From Oscillatoriales cyanobacterium USR001 (GTDB lineage Bacteria > Cyanobacteriota > Cyanobacteriia > Cyanobacteriales > Microcoleaceae): 64,000 nucleotides of DNA. Made by a program: the position numbers and the translations under genes. The notes under the pieces are model-generated. The model made no database searches and had not been told where the DNA came from. It was given only the letters and a program-made list of their open reading frames with translations. The DNA lies in contig MBRE01000067.1 in the NCBI GenBank assembly GCA_001698425.1, forward strand, positions 163,610 through 227,609, read 5' to 3'. The stretch's first letter is position 1; every line of letters starts with the position of its first letter. Positions 17,536 through 27,400 of this stretch are shown piece after piece.

Positions 17536-18096
17536 ATGACTTTTACTCTTCAAGATTTAGAAAGATTGCAAACTAAACTGCAATCAGAGCATCTGGATTA
17601 TAACTTAGAATTGGTAGAAGGGAGAATTAGCATTATGGGTCCCTCAGATTACATTTCCGATGAAATTGGCTCTCGGTTAATCATTTTTTTAGGCGCTTGG
17701 GTAATGACTCACAAATTGGGGCGCGTAACGGGTGCAGCGGCCGGTTTTATTCTGCCGAATCCTGATGCTGATTTACGTGCTCCTGATGTATCCTTTGTCA
17801 AGGCTGAAAAACTTAAACGTAGCCAAAGAAGTTTTGTACAGTTAGTTCCCGATTTGATGGTAGAGATTAAATCTAAAACTGATAGAATTAAACCTATTGT
17901 TGAAAAAATCCAAGCTTTTTTAGAACTGGGAACGGAAGTTGGAATTTTGATCGATCCTGACAAGGAAACAGTGAGTATTTATCGTCTTAGAAATGAACCG
18001 ATGGTGTTAACTAGCAGCGATACTTTAATGATACCAGAATTATTCCCTGGTTGGGAATTGCCAATTTCTGAACTTTGGCCGCCTATTTTTGAGTAA
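17536..18096 (+). CDS. Uma2 family protein, tandem copy 3
   Basis: Third copy of the array; 186 residues, nearly identical to copy 2. Its last codons (PPIFE) and the following sequence leave the repeat. trpS starts 51 bp downstream on the same strand, so it may be transcribed with the array. Confidence 0.85.
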   Translation: MTFTLQDLERLQTKLQSEHLDYNLELVEGRISIMGPSDYISDEIGSRLIIFLGAWVMTHKLGRVTGAAAGFILPNPDADLRAPDVSFVKAEKLKRSQRSFVQLVPDLMVEIKSKTDRIKPIVEKIQAFLELGTEVGILIDPDKETVSIYRLRNEPMVLTSSDTLMIPELFPGWELPISELWPPIFE

Positions 18097-18147
18097 TATT
18101 TAAGATATTGTGTAACAATAAATAGTTGATGTATTCAATTCTAACTC

Positions 18148-19167
18148 ATGGCTAAAAAACTGCGCGTTCTTTCTGGAGTTCAACCAACTGGCAATCTCCA
18201 CCTCGGCAATTATCTGGGTGCTATTCGTAATTGGGTAGAAGGTCAAAGTCAGTATGAAAATTTCTTTTGTGTGGTGGATTTACACGCGATTACGGCTCCC
18301 CATAATCCGGCGATACTGGCATCTGATACCTATACGATCGCGGCTTTATATTTAGCTTGCGGCATAGATTTAGAACATTCTACCATTTTTGTCCAATCTC
18401 ATGTTTCGGCTCATGCTGAATTAGCTTGGTTGCTGAATTGTATCACGCCAATTAATTGGTTAGAAGATATGATTCAGTTTAAGGAAAAAGCTGTTAAACA
18501 GGGTGAAAATGTGAATGCGGGTTTGCTCAATTATCCCGTATTAATGGCTGCTGATATTTTGCTTTATGATGCAGATAAAGTTCCTGTGGGGGAAGATCAA
18601 AAGCAACATTTAGAATTGACTCGCGATATTGCGGTGAGAGTAAATCATCAATTTGGTACGCCAGAAAATCCGGTGTTGAAACTTCCCGAAGCGTTAATTC
18701 GGAAAGATGGTGCGAGGGTGATGAGTTTGACGGATGGAACTCGCAAAATGTCGAAGTCCGATCCTTCGGAACAAAGTAGAATTAATTTATTAGATACACC
18801 GGATGATATTGCGAAAAAAATTAAGCGTTGTAAAACTGATGCGGCGCGAGGTTTGAATTTTGAGGATAGCGATCGCCCGGAAGCAAGAAACTTATTGACA
18901 CTTTATCTGCTACTATCTGGAAAAACGAAGCAAGAAGTAGCCGTAGAATGTCAAAATATGGGATGGGGAGAATTTAAACCATTGTTAACAGAGACAACAA
19001 TTAATGCACTTAAACCGATTCAGGATAAATATAAAGAGATCGTGAACGATCGCGGTTATCTGGAATCAGTTTTGCGTCAAGGAAAAGAACAAGCTAGTGC
19101 GATCGCCAACCAAACTCTTACAAAAGTTAAACAAGCTTTCGGCTATTCTCTCCCGATTAATCGGTAA
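18148..19167 (+). CDS. trpS: Tryptophanyl-tRNA synthetase
   Basis: Class I synthetase charging tRNA-Trp, cytosolic, 339 residues, the standard bacterial length. HLGN (residues 18-21, in GNLHLGNY) is the HIGH motif and KMSKS (200-204) is intact. VLMAADILLYDADKVPVGEDQKQHLELTRDIA is the typical Trp-binding region. Start ATG with a weak site upstream. Confidence 0.97.
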   Translation: MAKKLRVLSGVQPTGNLHLGNYLGAIRNWVEGQSQYENFFCVVDLHAITAPHNPAILASDTYTIAALYLACGIDLEHSTIFVQSHVSAHAELAWLLNCITPINWLEDMIQFKEKAVKQGENVNAGLLNYPVLMAADILLYDADKVPVGEDQKQHLELTRDIAVRVNHQFGTPENPVLKLPEALIRKDGARVMSLTDGTRKMSKSDPSEQSRINLLDTPDDIAKKIKRCKTDAARGLNFEDSDRPEARNLLTLYLLLSGKTKQEVAVECQNMGWGEFKPLLTETTINALKPIQDKYKEIVNDRGYLESVLRQGKEQASAIANQTLTKVKQAFGYSLPINR

Positions 19168-19276
19168 AATACTTTTAGTAGCGGTTTTAACCGACAACTA
19201 TAGACGCTAAAAAATCAGTTGTCTAATAAGTACATCAAACTCAATACCCAAGCAAAATCTCAAACTGTAAAATCGG

Positions 19277-20173
19277 ATGAATCGTTTTCGTACCGCCTGT
19301 AAAACCCCTGGAGAATTTATCATTACCGCCGAAATCATGCCACCCAAAGGCGGAGATCCAAGTCACATGATTAAAATGGCTCAAACCCTTAAAAATAGAG
19401 TTCATGCAGTTAATATTACCGATGGAAGTAGAGCAGTATTAAGGATGTGTCCTTTAGCCGCTTCAGTGATTTTATTACAGCATGAAATAGAGCCAATTTG
19501 TCAAGTAGCTTGTCGCGATCGCAACCAAATTGGCATCCAAGCTGACCTCATGGGAGCCCAAGCTTTAGGCATTAGAAATATCCTCGCACTCACCGGCGAT
19601 CCAGTCAAAGCAGGCGACCATCCCAAAGCCAAAAGCGTCTTTGATTTAGAAGCAGTAAGATTACTGCAATTAATTCAAAAAATGAACAGCGGTACTGATT
19701 GGAATGATAAACCTTTAACCGATGGCATTACCGATTTATTTGCCGGCGCAGCCGTCGATCCTCAATCCTCCAGTTGGTCAGGATTGCAAAGTCGATTCGA
19801 GAAAAAATTAGCAGCAGGAGCCGAATTTTTTCAAAGCCAATTAATCAGCGATTTTGATATTTTGGAAAAGTTTATGACTCAAATTGCCGCCGGTTGTAAT
19901 AAGCCAATTTTAGCAGGAATATTTCTACTAAAATCTGCCAAAAATGCCGAATTTATCAACAAATACGTCCCCGGAGTTAATATTCCCCAGCACATCATCG
20001 ATCGCTTAGCCAATTCTTCAGATCATTTAGCAGAAGGCATGAAAATAGCCGCCGAACAAATCCAATTAGCACGACAAATTTGTCAAGGAGTTCATGTTAT
20101 GGCCGTGAAGCGGGAAGATTTAATTCCGCAAATTTTGGATCTAGCTGAAATTCCACCCCTAACTGTATTATAA
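19277..20173 (+). CDS. metF: Methylenetetrahydrofolate reductase
   Basis: Flavoenzyme reducing 5,10-methylene-THF to 5-methyl-THF for methionine synthesis; 298 residues. Motifs: FIITAEIMPPKGGDPSHM (active-site Glu in the E-x-x-P-P-K context), VNITDGS, RDRNQIGIQADLMGAQALGIRNILALTGDPVKAGDHPKAK, FFQSQLISD and PILAGIFLL. This is the MetF barrel. Not linked to methionine-pathway genes here. Start ATG at 19277 is preceded by no clear Shine-Dalgarno site. Confidence 0.9.
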   Translation: MNRFRTACKTPGEFIITAEIMPPKGGDPSHMIKMAQTLKNRVHAVNITDGSRAVLRMCPLAASVILLQHEIEPICQVACRDRNQIGIQADLMGAQALGIRNILALTGDPVKAGDHPKAKSVFDLEAVRLLQLIQKMNSGTDWNDKPLTDGITDLFAGAAVDPQSSSWSGLQSRFEKKLAAGAEFFQSQLISDFDILEKFMTQIAAGCNKPILAGIFLLKSAKNAEFINKYVPGVNIPQHIIDRLANSSDHLAEGMKIAAEQIQLARQICQGVHVMAVKREDLIPQILDLAEIPPLTVL

Positions 20174-20212
20174 TTCAGTTATTGCTAGTAACTTCAACTC
20201 AAAAGGAGCCTC

Positions 20213-20812
20213 ATGGTTATATCCTTAGAAAATCCTGTCACCGCATCCCCTAAAATTGAGCAGTATTTCACTTTGCGCGGTTTGCAGTGGCATCAATTTA
20301 AAGCAATTCAAGCCAGCTTTGATGGTGTGCCGGGGGTGCGTTTATTTTATTGTGAAGGAGTGTTAGAAATTGTGACAATTAGTAAGTTACACGACGCAAT
20401 GCGCTGTTTGATGGGCTTGCTATTGGGGGCATATTTCGTAGAAAAAAGTATAGAATTTTTCCCCAGCGGTAGTTATAGCCAAATAGTTGAAGGCGTTGTT
20501 GAATATCAATCAGATTTGTCCTATTGCTTTGGAACAGATAAAGATATTCCTGATTTGTGTATTGAGATAGTAATTACTAGCGGTAGTCCAATTAAACTGC
20601 AAAAATATAGACTAATGGGTGTACCAGAAGTCTGGTTTTGGGAAGATGGAACCCTAGAGCTTTACCAACTCGGAGAAAATGGTTATGAACGAATTAATAG
20701 CAGCCAATTCTTACCAGAATTAGACTTATCTTTGCTAATGCGCTGCATTTTAATTAGTTCTCCTTTAGAAGCAATTAAGGAATTTCGTAGAGGCATTAAT
20801 AACAATGACTAA
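20213..20812 (+). CDS. Uma2 family protein
   Basis: A 199-residue Uma2-fold protein with FDGVPGVRLFYCEGVLEIVTISKLHDAM, then LSYCFGTDKDIPDLCIEIVITSGSPIKLQKYRLMGVPEVWFWEDGTLELYQL. The core reads PDLCIEIVITSG. A strong AAAGGAG site precedes the ATG. Its last 8 nt overlap the start of the MuiA-family gene, so the two are translationally coupled, although no functional link is known. Confidence 0.85.
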   Translation: MVISLENPVTASPKIEQYFTLRGLQWHQFKAIQASFDGVPGVRLFYCEGVLEIVTISKLHDAMRCLMGLLLGAYFVEKSIEFFPSGSYSQIVEGVVEYQSDLSYCFGTDKDIPDLCIEIVITSGSPIKLQKYRLMGVPEVWFWEDGTLELYQLGENGYERINSSQFLPELDLSLLMRCILISSPLEAIKEFRRGINNND

Positions 20813-22478
20813 TTCAGAATTACCCAACCAAGATCGTATAAAAATAGTAGAATCCCGAATCTCAGAAGTGACAGTTTACACAAATCAAGCGCGGGTGACG
20901 CGGCGAGGTTTAGTAACATTAACTGGGAACGAGAAAGAATTAGTTATTACATCTATCCCGCGAACAATTCAAGCCGAATCAGTTAGAGCAACAGGTTCTG
21001 GTACAGTCCCAGTAAACATATTAGGAGTTCGCACAGAAAAAATATTTGCCACTGAACCAGTAGAAGAGAAAACTAAAAAATTATCTCAACAAATTGAGCA
21101 GTTAGAAGAACAAAAACGCACAATTTCTGACCAATTGACATCGCGAAAATTACAACTTAACTTTATTGAAGGATTGAGCGATAAATCAGTTGGTTTCTTT
21201 TCTAGTGGTTTGGCTAAACAACAAGTAGGATTGAATGAAACGGGAGAATTATTGAATTTTTTAGGACAAAATTATCGAAAATATGTAGGCGCGATCGCGC
21301 AATTAGAAAAACAGGAACAACAATTAAATAAGCAATTAGAAGTTATCCGCCAAAAGTTATATCAACTACAAAATCATCGTCCTCAAGAAAGTTTTAGCAT
21401 TTTTGTTGCCATAGAAGCAAGCGACAGCGGCGATTTTGAATTAGAAGTTTCTTATATAATCGATCGAGCCAATTGGAAACCACTTTATGACTTGCGCGTA
21501 AACACCACCGACAACCAAATTAATCTTAATTACTTAGCCGAAGTCAATCAAAATACAGGCGAGGATTGGATAAATGTCGCACTTACATTGTCAACAGCAA
21601 AACCAGGATTAGGAACTTTGCCACCTAAACTTGACCCTTGGTATATCGATGTAATTCACCAAACCCCAGTCGAAAAACCAGAATTTATCAGACGAAGAAT
21701 AGCGAAAAAAACCGCAGCCAACGAAGAAATATTTAGGCTTGAAGATATGGCGTTTGGCGAATCCGAAAAATATGAAGATAGAAGCGATCTGACGATGTTT
21801 ACACCAGCAGCACCAGCATCTATAGCCGCTCAAACAGCGATCGCCACAGTCTCCACAGAAGGCGGTATAGTCACATTTCAAATAGGAGGAAATAACAATA
21901 TTCCTAATGATGGAAACCCTCAAAAAGTAACTATTTTCAACGAAAATTATCCCATTCGACCTGAATATATTGCCATTCCTAGATTAGTGAGTTTTGCCTA
22001 CTTACAAGCCGCTGTTACTAACCCCTTAACTGGCGCTACATTATTACCAGGAAAAGCGAATATTTTTCGCGATAATACTTTTGTAGGAACAACTCAACTA
22101 GAAAATATTTCCCCCGGTCAAGAATTTAAGCTAAATCTCGGTATTGACGAAGGATTAAAAATTGAGCGAGAATTAGTAGAAAGACAAGTTGATAAGAAAT
22201 TAATTGGTAATCAGCGGCGAACCAGTTATGCTTATCGGTTGACTGTCACAAACTTACGACAAGTGCCAGCAAGTTTGATACTGAAAGAACAATTACCAGT
22301 GAGTCGTAACGAACAAATTAAGGTGCGTCTTACCCTGACTAATCCGAAAGTGCTGTTAGGTGAAATGGGATTATTAGAATGGATAATTGAGTTATTACCA
22401 GGAGCAAAACAAGAGTTATATTATCAATTTGTAGTGGAAAATCCTCCAGATTCCTATATATTTGGTTTGGATATTTAG
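20805..22478 (+). CDS. MuiA family (DUF4139) protein
   Basis: A 557-residue protein of the mucoidy-inhibitor MuiA family. The N-terminal part (VTVYTNQARVTRRG) and the coiled coil (about residues 85-190) are followed by the DUF4139 region (SYIIDRANWKPLYDLRVNT, EVNQNTGEDWINVALTLSTAKP), and the typical C-terminal strand set with ANIFRDNTFVGTTQLENISPGQEFKLNLGIDEGLKIER. No signal peptide is apparent. Function in cyanobacteria is unknown. It overlaps the upstream Uma2 gene by 8 nt. Confidence 0.88.
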   Translation: MTNSELPNQDRIKIVESRISEVTVYTNQARVTRRGLVTLTGNEKELVITSIPRTIQAESVRATGSGTVPVNILGVRTEKIFATEPVEEKTKKLSQQIEQLEEQKRTISDQLTSRKLQLNFIEGLSDKSVGFFSSGLAKQQVGLNETGELLNFLGQNYRKYVGAIAQLEKQEQQLNKQLEVIRQKLYQLQNHRPQESFSIFVAIEASDSGDFELEVSYIIDRANWKPLYDLRVNTTDNQINLNYLAEVNQNTGEDWINVALTLSTAKPGLGTLPPKLDPWYIDVIHQTPVEKPEFIRRRIAKKTAANEEIFRLEDMAFGESEKYEDRSDLTMFTPAAPASIAAQTAIATVSTEGGIVTFQIGGNNNIPNDGNPQKVTIFNENYPIRPEYIAIPRLVSFAYLQAAVTNPLTGATLLPGKANIFRDNTFVGTTQLENISPGQEFKLNLGIDEGLKIERELVERQVDKKLIGNQRRTSYAYRLTVTNLRQVPASLILKEQLPVSRNEQIKVRLTLTNPKVLLGEMGLLEWIIELLPGAKQELYYQFVVENPPDSYIFGLDI

Positions 22479-22487
22479 CGCTATACG

Positions 22488-22522
22488 GTTTGTAGTAAGC
22501 GCTTTAGCGCTATGAGCGCTTA
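22488..22522. repeat. Palindromic repeat (GTTTGTAGTAAGCGC family), incomplete copy
   Basis: GTTTGTAGTAAGCGCTTTAG followed by GAGCGCTTA, one arm shortened. It lies between two convergent genes and may act as a bidirectional terminator. Related perfect copies are at 24286, 42301 and 63631. Confidence 0.7.
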
Positions 22523-22535
22523 ATTTTGTAAACAG

Positions 22536-23408
22536 TTAATACCCCCGCAGAAAATTAATTAATTCCCGATTCACAGTTTGAGGTGCTTCCTGTTGAATCC
22601 AATGCCCACAATGAGGAACTAATTTTAGCTGAAAAGGAGCCGCAATCAACCGATCTAAACCTTCCGTAAGCTTTTTACTCAAAAAAGCATCATCTTCGCC
22701 CCATAAAACCAAAGTTGGTGATGTCACAAGATCGGTTTTCTGCCCGAAATTCCAACTATTACTATTAAATAATTGTCGATAATAATTAAGCGCTGCCCCC
22801 ACTACTCCAGGCTTTTCCAAAGCAGCTTGATAAATCTGAGTTTCCTCAGCACTAAAAGCACCTTTACGAACCGCTTGACCTTGTAAAGCCGCCTTTACAA
22901 AATCTTTCAAATTTTGCTGAATTAGCCACTCTGGAATCCCAGGAATTTGAAAAGCAAAAATGTACCAACTACGCAGAATTTGATCCAAATTACTAGCAAT
23001 TTCTTGGACAAAACGCTGGGGATGTGGTGCATTTAAAATTGCCAAGCGGTTGAGGTACTGAGGGAATTTTTGAGCTAAGTGCCAAGCGATCGCCCCTCCC
23101 CAATCGTGGCCTACTACATGAGCTTTTACATACCCTAAACGGTCAATTAAACCTCGAATATCAGCACTGAGCGTATCTAAATCATAGCCGCTTTCAGGCT
23201 TATCCGAATCATTGTACCCTCGTAAATCAGGAACTACAACTTTAAAATGCCGTGCTAAGACCGGAATTTGATATCGCCAAGAATACCAAAATTCTGGAAA
23301 CCCATGTAATAGTATAACTAGCTCGCCTTCACCTTGAGTAACGCAGTGCAAACGGATATTATTCGTTTCCACAAATAAATGCTGGCATTCGGACTCTAAA
23401 AACATCAT
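22536..23408 (-). CDS. Alpha/beta hydrolase, epoxide-hydrolase-like
   Basis: A 290-residue hydrolase. HGFP (residues 35-38) forms the oxyanion turn, the nucleophile is Asp102 in GHDWGG, and the C-terminal LWGEDDAF and HCGHW supply the acid and histidine. An Asp nucleophile followed by WGG is characteristic of soluble epoxide hydrolases and haloalkane dehalogenases. Substrate unknown. MMF start; the second Met could be the true start. Confidence 0.88.
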   Translation of the reverse strand: MMFLESECQHLFVETNNIRLHCVTQGEGELVILLHGFPEFWYSWRYQIPVLARHFKVVVPDLRGYNDSDKPESGYDLDTLSADIRGLIDRLGYVKAHVVGHDWGGAIAWHLAQKFPQYLNRLAILNAPHPQRFVQEIASNLDQILRSWYIFAFQIPGIPEWLIQQNLKDFVKAALQGQAVRKGAFSAEETQIYQAALEKPGVVGAALNYYRQLFNSNSWNFGQKTDLVTSPTLVLWGEDDAFLSKKLTEGLDRLIAAPFQLKLVPHCGHWIQQEAPQTVNRELINFLRGY

Positions 23409-23594
23409 AGCCTGTCATTCATCCTTAGTTTAAGGGCAGCGCACACCTTAAATGCGATCGCAGCAGGCTGGACTACCCAATGTTTAATCTCGCTTATTGT
23501 CTACTTTTAGACTAACATTTTGGGCATCCATTCCGGCTGCAATAAGACAGGCCACTACTGTTTAACTTTTCCAACCTCTTGACCCCCTCGTTGA

Positions 23595-23939
23595 TTAGAC
23601 TCGTTGGGCCGCCGTTGGGACAGCTTCGGAGGGTTGGATTTGGTACTTCACCAGGTTTGCTAGTTCCTGTAGCTGGCTGATGGCTTCAGCCCCCTCCAGC
23701 TTCATCAATTCACGGTCATCTCGCATCTCCGTCCAAGTAATCCCATAATCCGAAACTAAAAATCGAATTAAGTGACTATCTGCCAAACTCACCATAAACG
23801 AGGCGCTATTCATTTGACCGCCACAAGTGTAGCAGGATGCCAAATATCCCCGTTTCTCTAGCACGATCGCTAAAGCTTGAAGGTTCATTACCAGGTCTTG
23901 GACGAATTTGCGGTGTTGGTCTGCAAGTCTCAGAAACAC
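23595..23939 (-). CDS. DUF1815 family protein
   Basis: A 114-residue cyanobacterial conserved protein. The sequence FVQDLVMNLQALAIVLEKRG followed by YLASCYTCGGQMNSASF and FLVSDYGITWTEMRDDRELM is the DUF1815 core, almost invariant in cyanobacteria. It contains a CYTC pair but only one such pair, so metal binding is not shown. No function is known to me. The start follows AGGAGGATAACTGTG, a strong ribosome site on the minus strand. Confidence 0.9.
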   Translation of the reverse strand: MFLRLADQHRKFVQDLVMNLQALAIVLEKRGYLASCYTCGGQMNSASFMVSLADSHLIRFLVSDYGITWTEMRDDRELMKLEGAEAISQLQELANLVKYQIQPSEAVPTAAQRV

Positions 23940-24082
23940 AGTTATCCTCCTATCACCACACCTTGATTTTTTAGCCTAACTTCATAATTTCTTAATAATT
24001 AGGCGTTTAGGTGTAGGCTTAGTATAGCCTCTATTTGGCAATGTAACCTACAACATTTAACATAGGCAATACCTTGTTGGTA

Positions 24083-24160
24083 GGGGCGAAGCCTTCGGGC
24101 GACAGTCGATCGCTCAAAACCCCTTATATTCTGTACGAATGCTTCGCCCGAATACCCCCA
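24083..24160. repeat. Inverted repeat, GGGCGAAGC-TTCG family
   Basis: GGGGCGAAGCCTTCGGGCG pairs imperfectly with CGAATGCTTCGCCCG about 35 bp later. Related copies occur at 32953-33019, 50744-50812 and, as a short hairpin, at 34595-34613. Confidence 0.7.
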
Positions 24161-24285
24161 AAGATTCTTAAATGAACCGTATTGGCTCTTAACCACCAAG
24201 GCGATCGCTATATTATTTTCAGGCTAATCTGGATGAGACAAACCCATCTGCAAGGAAAGATACAAAATTTGGTTAACAGTTATTT

Positions 24286-24336
24286 GTTAGTAGTAAGCGC
24301 TTTAGCGCAAAGAGCGCTAAAGCGCTTACTACTAAC
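24286..24336. repeat. Perfect palindromic repeat, 23-bp arms
   Basis: Arms begin GTTAGTAGTAAGCGCTTTAG and are exact reverse complements over 23 bp with the 5-nt loop AAAGA. Downstream of ileS, where it could terminate transcription or shield the 3' end. Confidence 0.85.
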
Positions 24337-24394
24337 CAGCTAATTATTTAATCTGTAGTCAGCATTTAGAGAATTGGTATAACAAATAACTGTT

Positions 24395-24453
24395 AACAAA
24401 TAACAAATAACAAATAACAAATAACAACTAACAACTAACAACTAACAACTAAC
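24395..24453. repeat. Heptamer tandem repeat (AACAAAT / AACAACT)
   Basis: Four AACAAAT units then four AACAACT units run up to the ileS stop codon. This is the short tandemly repeated repetitive (STRR) type known from filamentous cyanobacteria. Confidence 0.85.
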
Positions 24454-24455
24454 TC

Positions 24456-27400
24456 TTAAAATTCCCCAGCTAACGCAGGTACGCATCTCTCGCATAACAA
24501 AGGATGTTCGTGGGATTCCCCAACATGAGTAGAGTAATTCCAACAGCGATCGCACTTCTCCCCATCAGCCTTCACCACACCCACCCCTAACTCAGACGAA
24601 AGAGAAGTGTACTGTACCCCCGCTAAATCTTCAACATTTTCTAATAATTGCACTTGAGAGGCAATGAACAAATACCGCAACTCATCTACACCATTACCCG
24701 CCGGGGAAGGGGCTAGGGGATAGGGGCTAGGGGCTAGGGGCTGGGGACTAGGGGCTAGGGAAATAGGGGTTAGAGGCTGGGGACTAGGGGCTAGGGAGGG
24801 ATTTTCTTCTGCTTTTTCCCTAATTTCTTCTTCGGGGTGATTTCCTAATATTTCTATTTTCAACAATTCCACTTTCTGCGATAACTCTTGGCGATTAGTA
24901 GCAAATAACAAATTATGCCAGAAAAACCAAATACTACATCCAATCCCGATCGCTTCAAAACCACTTCCCAGGAAAGGAATTTCATTAATTGAAGTTAATA
25001 CGGCTTGGGCAACATCGAAGCAAATAAACGCCGCAAACAATAACATAACTACGATCGCCGCATCCTTACTTTCTTCCCAAATCTTGCCTATCATAGTCGG
25101 TAAATCTCCCAGAAAATTCGCTACTGTTTCAACTATTTCCTTAGCTCGATCTAAAGATGTCTTAGCTTGAACAGTAGGCCTAGTATGATAATCAATAGTT
25201 TTTCTAATGACTGGTTGAGGATCGAATGTCAATAATATTGCATCCAACACTTTAGAGACAATTTCTGTCTCTTGTTGCTGCATATACTTCGCAGCTAAAC
25301 TATCCGTACTTGGATTTAAGGCTTGTAATTTTTGCCGTTTTTCCCCATCAGGTACATAAAGTAAAACCTTAGCTTCTAACGGCGCACCGATCGCCTTCTC
25401 ACTGCGGGCTAATTCCAAAACCTTATTCACTTCCCCGCGCACTTGGCGTAAATATTCCCAAGACTTCCCTAATTCTGGATTTGCCCACTTCTCATCCAGT
25501 TGTACCCAACCGGCTTCAAATACTGATTTATAAGGCGTGGGATAAGGAAGATACTGCCAAATATCTTCAGCCAAATGACATAATACTGGTGCGATCGCCC
25601 TAGCTAAATTTTCTAATGCGATCGCTAAAACCGTCTGACAACTGCGACGGCGAAACGCATTTTCCGCACTAATATAAAGCCGATCCTTAGCAATATCCAA
25701 ATAGAAATTAGACAAATCAACCACACAGAAATTCTGCACAGTCTGGAAAAACCGGAAAAATTGGAAAGTCTCAAAAGCATCCTTAATTTCCGCAAAAACT
25801 TCCGTCATCCGATGCAGCATATAACGGTCTAATTCTGGCAAATCTGCATAACTAACTGCATCTTTTTGGGGATCGAAATCGTGTAAATTTCCCAACAAAA
25901 ACCGCGCCGTATTGCGAATTTTCCGATAAACATCCGCTTGCTGTTTTAGAATATTTGTCCCCAAAGGAACATCAGCAGAATAATCTACAGAAGACACCCA
26001 CAACCTGAGCACATCAGCGCCATATTCATCGATCACCACACCTGGATCGACCACATTACCGAGAGATTTACTCATCTTGCGGCCTTTTTCATCCAATACA
26101 AAACCATGAGTTAAAACAGTTTTATAAGGTGCAACTCCATGATTAGCTACGCTAGTTAATAAACTTGATTGAAACCAGCCGCGATGTTGATCCGAACCTT
26201 CCAAATACATCTCCACTGGATAGTGTAATTCTTCTCTACCCTTAGCAACCGCAGCCCAAGAAGAACCAGAATCAAACCAGACATCCATTGTGTCAGTTCC
26301 TTTCCGGTAAATTTTGCCATTATTATGATAATTTTCTGGTAACAATTCCTCTACGGATAATTCCCACCAAGCATCAGAACCTTTTTCAGCAATTATCGCT
26401 TGTACGTGACCGATCGTTTCTGCATTTAGCAAAGGCTCTCCCGTTTCTTCATCATAAAAAGCGGGAATTGGTACACCCCAACTGCGTTGACGAGAGATAC
26501 ACCAATCACTGCGATCGCTTACCATTGCCGTAATTCTATTCTCACCTTGGGCGGGTATCCATTTTACCTGAGCGATCGCTTTTAAAGCCGCCTCCCTAAA
26601 ACCTTCTACCGACGCAAACCATTGTTCCGTTGCCCTAAATATTGTAGGTTTTTTCGTCCGCCAATCGTAGGGATAAGAGTGAGAATATGCTTCCTCTTTA
26701 ATTAAAGCATCGGCGGCGGCTAGAGCATCAATCACCGCCCCATTACCATCACCCAAAACATTCAAACCTTCAAATTGTCCGGCTTCGGCCGTAAAGTTAC
26801 CATTGTCATCAACTGGGGAAAGTAAAGGTAAACCGTAGCGTTGGCCAACTTGATAATCTTCCTGGCCGTGCCCCGGCGCAGTGTGTACTAAACCCGTACC
26901 AGAATCCGCCGTAATGTAGTCACCGCCGATAACAACAGGACTTGTGCGATCGAATAATGGATGTTTGTAAGTGCATTTTTCTAAATCTTTCCCCTGAATA
27001 GTCGCCACTACCTCTAATTTGGCATTGAAAGTGGCTGACAATTTTTCAACTAAATCAGCGGCGACGATCAGATTTTTTTCTACATTGTTTGCCTCAGTGA
27101 CAGCCTTGGTAGTAGTTAAATCTTTTTCCCCAGAAAATTTTACCACCGAGTAAGTCAAGTCGGGATTAACCGCTACAGCAAGGTTAGCCGGAATTGTCCA
27201 AGGCGTAGTTGTCCAGACTGCTAAGTACAGATTAGAGAGATAGGGAGTCAACGACTTAGCCGACTTTGCCAACTTCGAGACTTTTAAAGCCACATAAATA
27301 CTGCGAGAAGTATGACCTTCAGGATATTCCAACTCAGCCTCAGCCAAAGCCGTCTTAGAACTAGGGCTCCAATGGACAGGTTTCAAACCCCGATAGATGT

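Larger units (their letters stand above)
16350..18096 (+). repeat. Three-copy tandem gene duplication, 593-bp period
   Basis: The starts are at 16350, 16943 and 17536, an exact period of 593 bp. The spacer (stop codon, about 30 bp, next ATG) is copied with the gene. The 3' two thirds of all three copies are almost identical in DNA. Confidence 0.9.
23940..24455. other. Repeat-rich intergenic region downstream of ileS
   Basis: About 515 bp. It holds an imperfect inverted repeat of the GGGCGAAGCATTCG family (24083-24160), a perfect palindromic hairpin (24286-24336) and a run of heptamer repeats (24395-24450). The open frame crossing 23999-24199 is built from the repeat and is not called. No gene seen. 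Confidence 0.7.

Noticed and set aside
23999..24199. Open frame of 66 codons on the minus strand
   Set aside because: It runs across the inverted repeat of the GGGCGAAGC family and repeat-like sequence; no ribosome site and no coding character.
24717..24797. Frameshift or assembly error in ileS at the repeat
   Set aside because: The frame is maintained through the repeat and into the zinc-binding C-terminus, so an in-frame insert is the simpler reading.
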